Shown here: positions 33,805 through 41,808 of the stretch, piece by piece | How the letters are laid out: the number at the start of each line of letters is the position of its first letter | How positions within the stretch are numbered: position 1 is the first letter of the stretch | Assembly: GCA_902492065.1 (NCBI GenBank) | Contig: CABUKE010000001.1 | Location: 62,001 to 126,000, forward strand | Origin: an uncultured Eubacteriales bacterium | GTDB lineage: Bacteria; Bacillota; Clostridia; UBA1381; UMGS1253 | Length of the DNA stretch: 64,000 bases | Direction of reading: 5' to 3' | The notes under the pieces: generated by a model | Told to the model about the DNA's origin: nothing | Databases searched by the model: none | The model's input: the letters and a program-made list of their open reading frames with translations, nothing else | Position numbers and translations under genes: made by a program

Positions 33805-35865
33805 ATGGGGAATTTCAAACCGGAGAAAATCCGGAACATCTGCTTTGCAGGGCATGGCAGATCCGGGAAAACGACGCTGTGTGAAGCAATGCTCTACCAC
33901 GCGGGCGCAGTTGACCGTTTTGGCAGCGTAGCAGACGGCACAGCGACAATGGACTTTGACCCAGAGGAAACCAAACGCAGCTTTTCGATCAGTACGGCGG
34001 TTGCGCCGCTGGAATATAAAGACTGCAAGATGAACCTGGTTGACACCCCTGGATACTTTGACTTTGTAGGCGGCGTATTTGAGGGCATGAAGGGCGCGGA
34101 CAGCGTCGTTATCACGGTAAGCGGAAAGTCCGGCGTGGGCGTGGGCACGGAGCAGGTGTTCCGCTATGCCGTTCGGGCAAAGCTGCCAATTGCTATGTTT
34201 ATCACCAAACTGGAGAACGAGCACAGCGACTATGCGGGGATACTGGCACAGATCAAGAGCCGGTTCGGCGCGGCGATTGTGCCGTTCACCATTCCGGTGA
34301 TTGAGAATAATAAAGTGACGGCCTTTGTCGATGTAGTCAGCGGGAAAGCGTACGCCTACGACGGCTTCAAGGCAAAGGAAATTCCGGTTCCGGAGGCCGC
34401 GGCTTCCGCACTGGAAAGTGCGCGCGATACATTGTACGAACAGATTGCGGAAACCGACGAGGCGCTGATGGAGAAATATTTTGACGGCGAGGCGTTTACG
34501 GAAGAGGAAATCCGGCAGGGAATTAAAGCCGGACTGAAAGAGAGCATTGTAATTCCGGTATTTGCAGGCGAGCTGGCAACTGGGGCGGGTGTGAGCCTGT
34601 TTATGGACGCGGCAGCGGCCTATCTGCCGTCGCCCGTGGAGGCAAATCCGATTCTGGCAACGGATACAAAAACGGAGGACATTGTAGAACTCAAACCGGA
34701 TGAGGCCGGCGACCTTGCCGCAATTGTGTTTAAGACGGTTGCCGACCCGTATGTTGGAAAGCTGTCCATCTTCCGCGTGGTGTCCGGCGTCATGAAGAGC
34801 GATACAACGGTATACAACCCGAATAAAGAGACGAACGAAAAGATTGGGCGGCTCTATACGATTAAGGGTAAGAAGCAGATTGAAACGGAACGCGTCGGCG
34901 CGGGCGATATTGGTGCGGTGACAAAGCTGGCCCAGACTGCGACGGGCGATACGCTCTGCAAGGCGGGAACTGCGGTTGTAATTGACCCGATTGAATATCC
35001 AAAGCCGGTGCTCTCGCTTGCTGTGCTGCCAGTGGCAAAGGGCGACGAAGAAAAAATCCATGCCGGGCTGGTGAAACTACGCGAGGAGGACCCGACCTTT
35101 ACGGTTTCCACCAATCACGAAACGCACCAGATGATTATTGAGGGGCAGGGCGAACAGCATATCGACGTGATTGTTAGCAAGCTGAAAAATAAGTTTGGCG
35201 TGAATGTGACGCTGGAAACGCCGATTGTTCCCTATCGCGAGGCCATTAAAGGGCGCGCCAAAGTGGAAGGAAAGCACAAAAAGCAGTCCGGCGGGCATGG
35301 CCAGTATGGGCATGTCATTATTGAGTTTGAGCCGGGAACCGGCGAGGGACTGGAGTTTGCGGAAAATGTGTTCGGCGGCAGTGTGCCGAAGAACTATTTC
35401 CCGGCGGTGGAAAAGGGATTGCGTGACTGCATGGAGCACGGCGTACTGGCCGGGTATCCGGTTGTCAGCCTGAAGGCGACGCTGCTCGACGGTTCTTACC
35501 ATCCGGTCGATTCGTCCGAAATGGCGTTCAAGGTGGCGGCATCCATTGCGTTCAAAAACGGACTGGCGCAGGCAAACCCCGTTTTACTTGAGCCGATTGG
35601 GTATTTGAAGGCGAACGTACCCGAAGGGATGATGGGCGACGTTATCGGCGACATCAATAAGCGCCGCGGCAGGATACTCGGCATGGGCAGCGGCGAGGTC
35701 GAAGCAGAGGTGCCGGTGGCGGAGATGTTCAAATATGCGACGGATTTGCGTTCCATGACGCAGGGACGCGGAAGCTTTACGTTCGAGTTTGTTCGCTATG
35801 AGGAAGCGCCGAAAAATATCGTTGATAAGGTCATTGCGGAAGCAAAAGAAAGGCAGAAAGAATAA
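33805..35865 (+). CDS. EF-G-like translational GTPase with altered guanine-recognition motif
   Basis: 686 residues, EF-G domain order. The P-loop GHGRSGKT (16-23) and DTPG (80-83) are intact. Switch I is non-canonical (KRSFSIS where EF-G has RGITI), and the G4 motif that normally reads NKxD is TKLE (134-137). Domains II-V follow, including the domain IV-like stretch KHKKQSGGHGQYGHV and the C-terminal PVAEMFKYATDLRSMTQGRGSFTFEF. It belongs with the divergent EF-G2/FusA2-like proteins rather than the main fusA, which is not in the window. Function unproven. AGGAGG precedes the ATG. Confidence 0.85.
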   Translation: MGNFKPEKIRNICFAGHGRSGKTTLCEAMLYHAGAVDRFGSVADGTATMDFDPEETKRSFSISTAVAPLEYKDCKMNLVDTPGYFDFVGGVFEGMKGADSVVITVSGKSGVGVGTEQVFRYAVRAKLPIAMFITKLENEHSDYAGILAQIKSRFGAAIVPFTIPVIENNKVTAFVDVVSGKAYAYDGFKAKEIPVPEAAASALESARDTLYEQIAETDEALMEKYFDGEAFTEEEIRQGIKAGLKESIVIPVFAGELATGAGVSLFMDAAAAYLPSPVEANPILATDTKTEDIVELKPDEAGDLAAIVFKTVADPYVGKLSIFRVVSGVMKSDTTVYNPNKETNEKIGRLYTIKGKKQIETERVGAGDIGAVTKLAQTATGDTLCKAGTAVVIDPIEYPKPVLSLAVLPVAKGDEEKIHAGLVKLREEDPTFTVSTNHETHQMIIEGQGEQHIDVIVSKLKNKFGVNVTLETPIVPYREAIKGRAKVEGKHKKQSGGHGQYGHVIIEFEPGTGEGLEFAENVFGGSVPKNYFPAVEKGLRDCMEHGVLAGYPVVSLKATLLDGSYHPVDSSEMAFKVAASIAFKNGLAQANPVLLEPIGYLKANVPEGMMGDVIGDINKRRGRILGMGSGEVEAEVPVAEMFKYATDLRSMTQGRGSFTFEFVRYEEAPKNIVDKVIAEAKERQKE

Positions 35866-35912
35866 AATACAGCAAAAAATAGGAAATTCAGCGATTTTCA
35901 CAATCTTTCTAA

Positions 35913-35946
35913 AGGCATGGGGCGCACGGGCTTGCGTCCCATGCCT
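35913..35946 (+). terminator. Hairpin after EF-G-like gene
   Basis: AGGCATGGG...CGCA / TGCG.TCCCATGCCT, a long GC-rich stem 48 bases past the stop. The T tract is poor, so it is a probable but not classic terminator. Confidence 0.55.
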
Positions 35947-36019
35947 GTTATACAGAATCAACAAAATTCCGTTTGGTTTTTTGTCTAAATAGGTCATGTC
36001 TTTATGCGGCGGAATATGG

Positions 36020-36025
36020 TATAAT
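36020..36025 (+). promoter_or_regulatory. -10 element for the MsmX-type ATPase gene
   Basis: Perfect TATAAT 49 bases before the start codon; no convincing -35 at 17 bases (TGTCTT). Confidence 0.4.
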
Positions 36026-36074
36026 AAATCCTGTTAAGCAAGAGTTTCTATAACAAGAAAGGGGTATTCATCCA

Positions 36075-37184
36075 ATGGCAAGTTTGAGTTTGAGGGGTAT
36101 ATACAAAAGATATTCGGGCGGCGTAGTTGCGGTAAGCGACTTCAACCTGGAAATCGAGGATAAAGAGTTTATCGTTCTGGTTGGGCCTTCCGGCTGCGGT
36201 AAGTCGACGACACTTCGTATGATTGCCGGCTTGGAGGAGATCAGCGACGGAGAATTGTACATAGACGACCGCCTTGTAAACGAGGTAGCGCCGAAGGACA
36301 GAGATATCGCAATGGTTTTCCAGAACTATGCGCTCTATCCGCATATGACGGTATTTGAGAACATGGCGTTCGGCCTCAAGCTCAGAAAGACACCGAAGGA
36401 TGAGATTAAGCGCCGCGTAGAAGAAGCGGCGAAAATTCTTGACATTGAGCACCTGCTCGACCGTAAGCCGAAGGCGCTTTCCGGCGGTCAGAGACAGCGT
36501 GTTGCCCTCGGCCGTGCAATCGTGCGTGAGCCGAAAGTATTCTTGATGGACGAACCGCTCTCCAACCTGGACGCAAAGCTGCGTGTGCAGATGCGTACGG
36601 AGATTGGTAAGCTGCACCACAGACTGCAAACGACGTTTATTTACGTTACGCATGACCAGACGGAAGCTATGACGATGGGCAGCCGTATTGTTGTTATGAA
36701 GGACGGTATCATCCAGCAGGTAGACACGCCGGCAAACCTGTACATGAATCCGTGCAACATGTTCGTAGCAGGGTTCATTGGCAGCCCGCAGATGAACTTT
36801 ATCAATGCAACGGTTGCAAAGCGGGACGATGGCATTTGGATGGAGTTTGGCAAGAGTGCGGTTAAGCTTCCGGAAGGCCGCGTTGCAAACTTGGACAGCA
36901 GCTATATTGGCAAGGAAGTTATTATGGGCATTCGTCCAGAGGACTTGCACGACGAGGAGTCGTATTTGTCGGCTATGCCGGACAGCGTCGTAGATGCAAA
37001 TGTTGAAATTACGGAAATGATGGGTGCGGAAACGTATCTGTACCTCTTAATCGAAGGTACGCAGTTTGTTGCTCGCGTTAACCCGCGCTCGAACGTAAAG
37101 CCGAATGATAAGATGAAGCTGGCGTTTGAGGGCAATAAGATTCACCTGTTCGATAAGGATACGGAAATGGCAATCCTGAACTAA
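36075..37184 (+). CDS. MsmX/UgpC-type sugar ABC transporter ATPase
   Basis: 369 residues. Walker A GPSGCGKST, signature LSGGQRQR, Walker B KVFLMDEPLSNLD, H-loop YVTHDQTEA, then a TOBE/MOP C-terminal domain as in the CUT1 carbohydrate importer ATPases (MsmX, UgpC, MalK). No permease or binding protein is nearby; an orphan ATPase that energises several sugar transporters is the known pattern for MsmX in B. subtilis. GAAAGGGG precedes the ATG. A shared terminator follows. Confidence 0.9.
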   Translation: MASLSLRGIYKRYSGGVVAVSDFNLEIEDKEFIVLVGPSGCGKSTTLRMIAGLEEISDGELYIDDRLVNEVAPKDRDIAMVFQNYALYPHMTVFENMAFGLKLRKTPKDEIKRRVEEAAKILDIEHLLDRKPKALSGGQRQRVALGRAIVREPKVFLMDEPLSNLDAKLRVQMRTEIGKLHHRLQTTFIYVTHDQTEAMTMGSRIVVMKDGIIQQVDTPANLYMNPCNMFVAGFIGSPQMNFINATVAKRDDGIWMEFGKSAVKLPEGRVANLDSSYIGKEVIMGIRPEDLHDEESYLSAMPDSVVDANVEITEMMGAETYLYLLIEGTQFVARVNPRSNVKPNDKMKLAFEGNKIHLFDKDTEMAILN

Positions 37185-37200
37185 TTGCAAATAAAATTTA

Positions 37201-37230
37201 ACTCCCCTGAGTTATTCAGGGGAGTTTTTA
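37201..37230. terminator. Terminator shared by ABC ATPase and feo operon
   Basis: ACTCCCCTGA / TCAGGGGAGT with a 5-base loop, then T5A on the plus strand; on the minus strand the tail is TTAAATTTTATT. The stem overlaps the last codons (Asn-Ser-Pro-Glu-stop) of the Cys-rich Feo gene. Confidence 0.85.
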
Positions 37231-37394
37231 TTATCTTTTTTGCAGGCTTCCGGCGTTTTGGAGCATGTGCCACAATAGGAACATCCGCCACATCCGCCAC
37301 GCCTGCGCCGCTTTTTATAAAACCAGGCGGCGAGCAGCACAAGGGCGAGCAGTACGAGTAAAACGAATATGTCAATCGGTCGGATTGCAATCAC
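37212..37394 (-). CDS. FeoB-associated Cys-rich membrane protein
   Basis: 60 residues: a single N-terminal membrane helix (IDIFVLLVLLALVLLAAWFY), a basic patch (KKRRRR), then GGCGGCSYCGTCSK with four closely spaced cysteines. This is the pattern of the small FeoB_associated family (PF12669). It starts 6 bases after feoB on the same strand. It may help pass ferrous iron to FeoB; the exact job is not known. A different frame (37181-37390) also stays open but lacks this pattern. Confidence 0.85.
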   Translation of the reverse strand: MIAIRPIDIFVLLVLLALVLLAAWFYKKRRRRGGCGGCSYCGTCSKTPEACKKDNKNSPE

Positions 37395-37400
37395 CTCTTT

Positions 37401-39422
37401 TTAAACAAATAATAATCCAAAGCTGTACACTACAAAGGCCGCAACCCAAGCAAAGGCCGTCTGGTAAAGCATGACGAGCAGCGCGTTTTTATACCCGCCA
37501 AGCTCGCGTTTGACCGCAGCCATCGCCGCAACACATGGCATATAGAGCAGCGTAAATACCAAAAATGAGAGCGCCTGCAGCGGTGTAAACATGCCAGATA
37601 AAATCGGGATAAGGGAACTGGAGTCCCCTGCGCCCGTCAGTACGGCGAATGTGCTTACGACCGCTTCCTTTGCCGTCAGACCGGTAATCAGCGCAGTTAC
37701 GGCCTGCCAGTTGCCAAAGCCAAGCGGTGCAAAGATGGGAGCGACAAATTTCCCGATGCTGGCAAGAATGCTCTGCGAGCTGTCCTGTACCATCTCAAAC
37801 CGCAAATCAAAGCTTTGCAAAAGCCAAATCACAATGGTTGCAAAGAAGATGATGGTAAATGCCTTCATGATAAAGTCCTTTGCCTTTTCCCACATATGCA
37901 GCAATACGCTCTTCGCAGACGGAAGCCGATAGGCGGGAAGCTCCATGACGAAGGGGACAGGCTTGCCCTTAAACAGTGTGTTTTTCAGCAAAAAGGCGGA
38001 CAGGATCCCCATCAGGATACCGAATACGTACAGCCCCGTCATTACAAGCGCGCCGCCCTTTGGAAAGAATGCCGCCGTAAAGACCGCATAGATGGGCAGC
38101 TTGGCGCTGCACGAAATAAACGGAATCAGCATAACGGTCAGGCGGCGGTCACGCTCGCTCGAGAGTGTCCGCGTCGCCATGATGGCTGGCACAGAGCAGC
38201 CGAACCCAATCAGCATGGGCACAAACGAGCGCCCGGACAGGCCAATCTTGCGCAGAAGCTTATCCATGACAAAGGCCACGCGCGCCATGTAACCGCTGTC
38301 CTCCAAAATAGAAAGCAAAAAGAACAGGATCACAATGGTCGGCAGGAAGGAGAGCACGCTTCCAACGCCGGCAAACACACCGTCAATCAGCAGAGAGCGC
38401 AGCCACTCGCTCACCTGCAAATTCACGAGCAGCGTATCGGCCGCCTGCGTCACAAAGTCGATTCCCTCTGACAGCAGGTCGGACAGAACTGGCCCGACCA
38501 GCCCGAACGTAATCCAGAACACGAACAGCATGATACACAAAAAGATTGGAAGTGCAAACACTTTGTGCGTCAGTACTTTGTCAATTTGGATGGAACGGAG
38601 CTGCTGCTTGGTCTGGGTATGCTTTTTCTCCACACAGCGTGCGCACAGCCGCTCAATAAAGTCGTAGCGCATATCCGCCAGGGCCGCGTCGCGGTAAGTG
38701 CCGAGCGCCTTCTCCATGTTCTGGACGAGAATCGTAATCAAATCGACCTCATCTTTATGGAGCGCCAGACGCTGCATCATCGGCGTATCGCCTTCGACCA
38801 GCTTGGTCGCGGCAAACCGCGTTGGAATGCCCGCCGCATTGGCGTGATCCTCAATAATGTGCGCGATGGAGTGGATCGTTTTGTGCAGCTCTCCGCCCGC
38901 CTGGCAAAAGTCGGTCTTCTGCGGCAGGGTGCCGTTTTTTACCGTCGCAATGGCGCGGTCAACCAGCTCGTCAATCCCATCGTTTTTGCTTGCCGAAATC
39001 GGCACCACAGGAACGCCTAAGGAGCTGGAAAGCTTGTCGATATCAATATAATCCCCATTTGCCGTCACTTCATCCATCATATTGAGCGCGAGAATCATGG
39101 GGATTTGCAGCTCGGTAAGCTGGAGCGTAAGGTATAGGTTGCGCTCAATATTCGTCGCGTCAACGATGTTGATGATGCCGTCCGGCTTGTCGTTTAGGGC
39201 AAAGTCGCGCGTCACAACTTCCTCTGCCGTGTACGGCGACAGGGAGTAAATGCCCGGCAGGTCGACGACGGATACATCCTTGTGCTTGCGCAGCGTCCCC
39301 TCCTTTTTCTCGACCGTCACGCCGGGAAAGTTGCCCACATGCTGGTTTGAGCCGGTCAACTGGTTGAACAGCGTCGTTTTTCCGGAATTTTGGTTGCCGA
39401 TCAGGGCAAAGGTCGTATGCAA
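37401..39422 (-). CDS. feoB: Ferrous iron transporter FeoB
   Basis: 673 residues. The N-terminal G protein domain has G1 GNQNSGKT, G3 DLPG and G4 NMMD. The helical GDI region leads to a polytopic C-terminal part with GFGCSVPAIMATR and a second Gate region (PIYAVFTAAFF). GTP-linked uptake of Fe2+ under anaerobic, reducing conditions fits this organism. The start is TTG at 39422, directly after the feoA stop and 6 bases after GAGGTGG, so translation is coupled. In G1, the usual NPNCGKT is NQNSGKT. Confidence 0.93.
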   Translation of the reverse strand: MHTTFALIGNQNSGKTTLFNQLTGSNQHVGNFPGVTVEKKEGTLRKHKDVSVVDLPGIYSLSPYTAEEVVTRDFALNDKPDGIINIVDATNIERNLYLTLQLTELQIPMILALNMMDEVTANGDYIDIDKLSSSLGVPVVPISASKNDGIDELVDRAIATVKNGTLPQKTDFCQAGGELHKTIHSIAHIIEDHANAAGIPTRFAATKLVEGDTPMMQRLALHKDEVDLITILVQNMEKALGTYRDAALADMRYDFIERLCARCVEKKHTQTKQQLRSIQIDKVLTHKVFALPIFLCIMLFVFWITFGLVGPVLSDLLSEGIDFVTQAADTLLVNLQVSEWLRSLLIDGVFAGVGSVLSFLPTIVILFFLLSILEDSGYMARVAFVMDKLLRKIGLSGRSFVPMLIGFGCSVPAIMATRTLSSERDRRLTVMLIPFISCSAKLPIYAVFTAAFFPKGGALVMTGLYVFGILMGILSAFLLKNTLFKGKPVPFVMELPAYRLPSAKSVLLHMWEKAKDFIMKAFTIIFFATIVIWLLQSFDLRFEMVQDSSQSILASIGKFVAPIFAPLGFGNWQAVTALITGLTAKEAVVSTFAVLTGAGDSSSLIPILSGMFTPLQALSFLVFTLLYMPCVAAMAAVKRELGGYKNALLVMLYQTAFAWVAAFVVYSFGLLFV

Positions 39423-39650
39423 TCAGTCCACCTCATTTATCTCAATGTTTTTTGCGTCCTCTCTTCGGAGCGTAAGCTCGTAGCCGCGCAGGTGCAGCTC
39501 GATCGGGTCGCCCAGGGGCGCAACCTTGCGGACCATTACCCGCGTTTTGGGTGTAAGTCCCATGTCGAGCAGCCGCCGCCGGAGCGCACCGTCGCCGCCG
39601 ACTGCGGTAATAACCCCGCTGCGGCCAATTTTTAGGTCGTTGAGCGTCAT
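39423..39650 (-). CDS. feoA: Ferrous iron transport protein FeoA
   Basis: 75 residues, one SH3-like FeoA domain (GDGALRRRLLDMGLTPKTRVMV, then APLGDPIELHLRGYELTLRREDA). It binds or tunes FeoB. First gene of feoA-feoB-Cys-rich, abutting feoB with no gap. Confidence 0.9.
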   Translation of the reverse strand: MTLNDLKIGRSGVITAVGGDGALRRRLLDMGLTPKTRVMVRKVAPLGDPIELHLRGYELTLRREDAKNIEINEVD

Positions 39651-39673
39651 ATATAAATCCCCCTATCCGCGAA

Positions 39674-39705
39674 AGTTAGTTTTATTTAACTGATGAAATA
39701 TATCA
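39674..39705 (-). promoter_or_regulatory. Operator-like repeats in the feoA leader (Fur or DtxR type)
   Basis: TGATGAAATATATCA (39691-39705) resembles a 7-1-7 Fur box. Next to it AGTTA...TAACT (39674-39691) is an interrupted inverted repeat of the sort bound by DtxR/MntR-type repressors. Both lie just downstream of the predicted start of transcription, where a bound repressor would block the operon. Which regulator acts is not shown. Confidence 0.4.
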
Positions 39706-39717
39706 TTCAATTCTTTT

Positions 39718-39746
39718 ATTATATACTGCACAGAGTTTTCTGTCAA
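39718..39746 (-). promoter_or_regulatory. Promoter of the feo operon
   Basis: Minus strand consensus TTGACA (39746-39741), 17-base spacer, TATAAT (39723-39718): a perfect match to the sigma-A type promoter, about 60 bases before feoA's start of translation. Confidence 0.75.
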
Positions 39747-39906
39747 TGCAAGGGTTTGGCCATCTTTATAAAATTATCCATATCCATTTGACTGTTTTGC
39801 CGAAGCACCTTGCTGTGGGCTGTTATGTGTGATAAACTGTAAACAGGTCAAAGCGGAGCGGCCCATGTATCCGCTTGGTAATAAAGATACTATAGGAGAT
39901 GGGAAC

Positions 39907-40665
39907 ATGCGGCAGTTATTTTGCGTTACGTTCAGTCCGACTGGAACCAGCCAGAAGGCTGCGGAACAGATTGCGCAGGCATTTGGCGGCAAACAAGTGA
40001 TGCTGGATTTGTGCAAAGTGGTTGTAGAGAATATTGAGATGGAGCCGGAGGATGTCTGTATTATTTCTGTGCCCTGTTATGGGGGCCGGATTTCGCAGAC
40101 GGCGGCAGAACGGCTTTCCCATATTCGCGGCACGCACACGCCGGCGGTTGTCTGTGTCACCTTCGGGAACCGTGCCTTTGAAGATGCACTTTTGGAATTG
40201 GCGGACTGCGCAGAAGCCAATGGGTTTGATGTGATTGCGGGGTGCGCCCTCGCGGCGGAGCATAATATCATGCATATGTTTGGCCGGGGACGTCCGGATG
40301 CTTTGGACACAGAGGAGCTTTGGCGCTTCTCGGCGGCGGCCGCCCAAAAGGTGAAAGATGGTAAGACAGACAGGCCGGCACTCCCGGGAAACTATCCGTA
40401 TAAGGAGCGGCATACATCCCAAATGCCCATTTGGGTAAATGAAAGCACGTGTGTAAGCTGTGGAATCTGCGCGGCGGCCTGCCCCGTCGGGGCGATTTCC
40501 GCAGACGGGCGGCATACGGATGAAACTGTCTGCATAGGCTGTATGCGGTGTACCCACATTTGCCCAAACAAAAGCAGAAGCGTGCCGGAGGCGTATTTGA
40601 CAGCCCTGATTCAAAGGGTGGGCAGCGCCTGCGCGGGGAGAAAGGCAAACGAATTTTATCTGTGA
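39907..40665 (+). CDS. EFR1-type flavodoxin-like/ferredoxin protein
   Basis: 252 residues from the ATG at 39907 (TAGGAG upstream; in-frame ATGs further up lack a site). The N-terminal flavodoxin-like fold has the phosphate loop FSPTGTSQK (9-17). The C-terminal part has two [4Fe-4S] motifs, CVSCGICAAACPVGAI and CIGCMRCTHICPNKS. The fusion matches EFR1-family ferrodoxins, presumed electron carriers in anaerobes with unknown partners. It is a single gene with a terminator. Confidence 0.85.
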   Translation: MRQLFCVTFSPTGTSQKAAEQIAQAFGGKQVMLDLCKVVVENIEMEPEDVCIISVPCYGGRISQTAAERLSHIRGTHTPAVVCVTFGNRAFEDALLELADCAEANGFDVIAGCALAAEHNIMHMFGRGRPDALDTEELWRFSAAAAQKVKDGKTDRPALPGNYPYKERHTSQMPIWVNESTCVSCGICAAACPVGAISADGRHTDETVCIGCMRCTHICPNKSRSVPEAYLTALIQRVGSACAGRKANEFYL

Positions 40666-40681
40666 AAACATGTAGTTACAG

Positions 40682-40716
40682 GGCAGCCGCCGGGCATATG
40701 GTGGCTGCTTTTTCTT
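40682..40716 (+). terminator. Terminator after EFR1 gene
   Basis: GCAGCC.CC / GG.GGCTGC hairpin (40683-40708) with TTTTTCTTTT tail. Confidence 0.8.
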
Positions 40717-40733
40717 TTGTAGGAAAAAAACTA

Positions 40734-40762
40734 TTGAAAAAAAGCGAGAATTATAATAGAAT
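40734..40762 (+). promoter_or_regulatory. Predicted promoter for tepA-ylzJ
   Basis: TTGAAA (40734-40739), 17-base spacer, TAGAAT (40757-40762); TATAAT also overlaps at 40752-40757 but with a poor spacing. The leader to tepA is about 105 bases. Confidence 0.45.
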
Positions 40763-40874
40763 AGAAGAGGTTATTGACAATTATGGCGGCTGCTTGTGCT
40801 AATGTGCGGACTAATACATAATTGCGTGGGTTCAAATCCATACTAATCGGAGAAACCGAAAGGGAGGATTGGAT

Positions 40875-41525
40875 TTGGAACAAAAAGGCGCTATTACCGA
40901 GGCAAACAGCAAGGCGGTCAATATTCATTGTCTGAGTATTATTGGGCAGATTGAGGGCCATATGATCCTGCCGCCGCAGGACAAGGCGACCAAATACGAA
41001 TACATTTTGCCGCAGCTCGTCGCGCTTGAGCAGGATGACAGCGTGGAAGGACTTTTGGTCATTTTGAACACGGCAGGCGGTGACGTGGAGGCTGGGCTGG
41101 CGATTGCGGAGATGATTGCCGGCATGAGCAAGCCGACCGTGTCGCTCGTGCTGGGCGGCGGGCACAGCATTGGCGTGCCGCTCGCCGTGTCGGCGGACTA
41201 CTCGTTCATTGCAAAGAGCGCGGCCATGACGCTCCATCCGCTGCGGATGAACGGCATGGTGATTGGTGTGATGCAGACGTTTGATTATTTTAATAAGATT
41301 CAAGACCGGATTGTGGGCTTTATTTCCGACCACAGCAATATCTCGAAAGAGGACTTTAACCGGCTGATGCTCAAGACGGGCGAGATTGCAAACGACGTTG
41401 GCAGCATTGTATTTGGGGAGGCGGCGGTCGAGTGTGGGCTAATCGACAGCGTGGGGAGCCTGTGCGACGCGCTTGGCAAGCTCAAAGAGCTGATTGCGGC
41501 GCGGAAGGCGCAAAAGGAGGGGTAA
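40875..41525 (+). CDS. tepA: ClpP-like serine protease TepA
   Basis: 216 residues. ClpP/SPPase-like fold with [15 protein letters not shown], the nucleophile Ser98 in [12 protein letters not shown] and His121 in MTLHPLRM. It resembles B. subtilis TepA (YmfB), linked to spoIIIE and ylzJ there; here it is also followed directly by ylzJ. TepA has been connected to protein translocation or membrane peptide degradation. The TTG at 40875 is 7 bases after GGGAGG; the TTG at 40869 is too close. Confidence 0.85.
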   Translation: MEQKGAITEANSKAVNIHCLSIIGQIEGHMILPPQDKATKYEYILPQLVALEQDDSVEGLLVILNTAGGDVEAGLAIAEMIAGMSKPTVSLVLGGGHSIGVPLAVSADYSFIAKSAAMTLHPLRMNGMVIGVMQTFDYFNKIQDRIVGFISDHSNISKEDFNRLMLKTGEIANDVGSIVFGEAAVECGLIDSVGSLCDALGKLKELIAARKAQKEG

Positions 41526-41527
41526 GC

Positions 41528-41740
41528 ATGTATCACAGCATTATCCCGTATGAGCACCTCATTCAGCAAATGTCTGCGCAGGACGCGGAAAAAGCGCCGA
41601 AGCGGATTATGACTGTACACAGCGGTGTAACCATGGAGGTCAGCGTGCTCGGCGACGGGCGTCACCGGATTGAGCGGCTTTATTCCACCGACCCACGCTA
41701 TTATTTAGATAATCAATTTTGTGTGGGGACGGTATTTTAG
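41528..41740 (+). CDS. ylzJ: YlzJ-like protein
   Basis: 70 residues, opening MYHSIIPYEHL and ending STDPRYYLDNQFCVGTVF, the YlzJ-like family pattern (PF14035). It begins 2 bases after tepA with AAGGAGGGG overlapping the tepA end, matching the tepA-ylzJ pairing in Bacillus. Function unknown. A small GCGGGC/GCCCGC hairpin lies just after it (41754-41768) without T tract. Confidence 0.8.
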   Translation: MYHSIIPYEHLIQQMSAQDAEKAPKRIMTVHSGVTMEVSVLGDGRHRIERLYSTDPRYYLDNQFCVGTVF

Positions 41741-41808
41741 TGCATGGGACGCGGGCTGTGCCCGCGGGTACATACGCGCAAATCCATAGACAGGGGAGAT
41801 TGGCGGTA

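Noticed and set aside
33709..35061. 450-codon minus-strand open frame opposite the EF-G-like gene
   Set aside because: Arg/Cys/His-rich translation typical of a reverse-strand shadow; the sense gene has clear GTPase motifs.
36048..36950. 300-codon minus-strand open frame opposite the ABC ATPase gene
   Set aside because: Antisense shadow; no start signal and no family features.
37181..37390. Alternative 69-codon frame overlapping the FeoB-associated gene
   Set aside because: It lacks the membrane helix and Cys cluster seen in the 37212-37394 frame, which also has the expected place after feoB.
40820..40846. Possible tRNA gene or tRNA attachment site
   Set aside because: Only the T-loop string is present; the T stem does not pair and no acceptor, D or anticodon arms or integrase are found.
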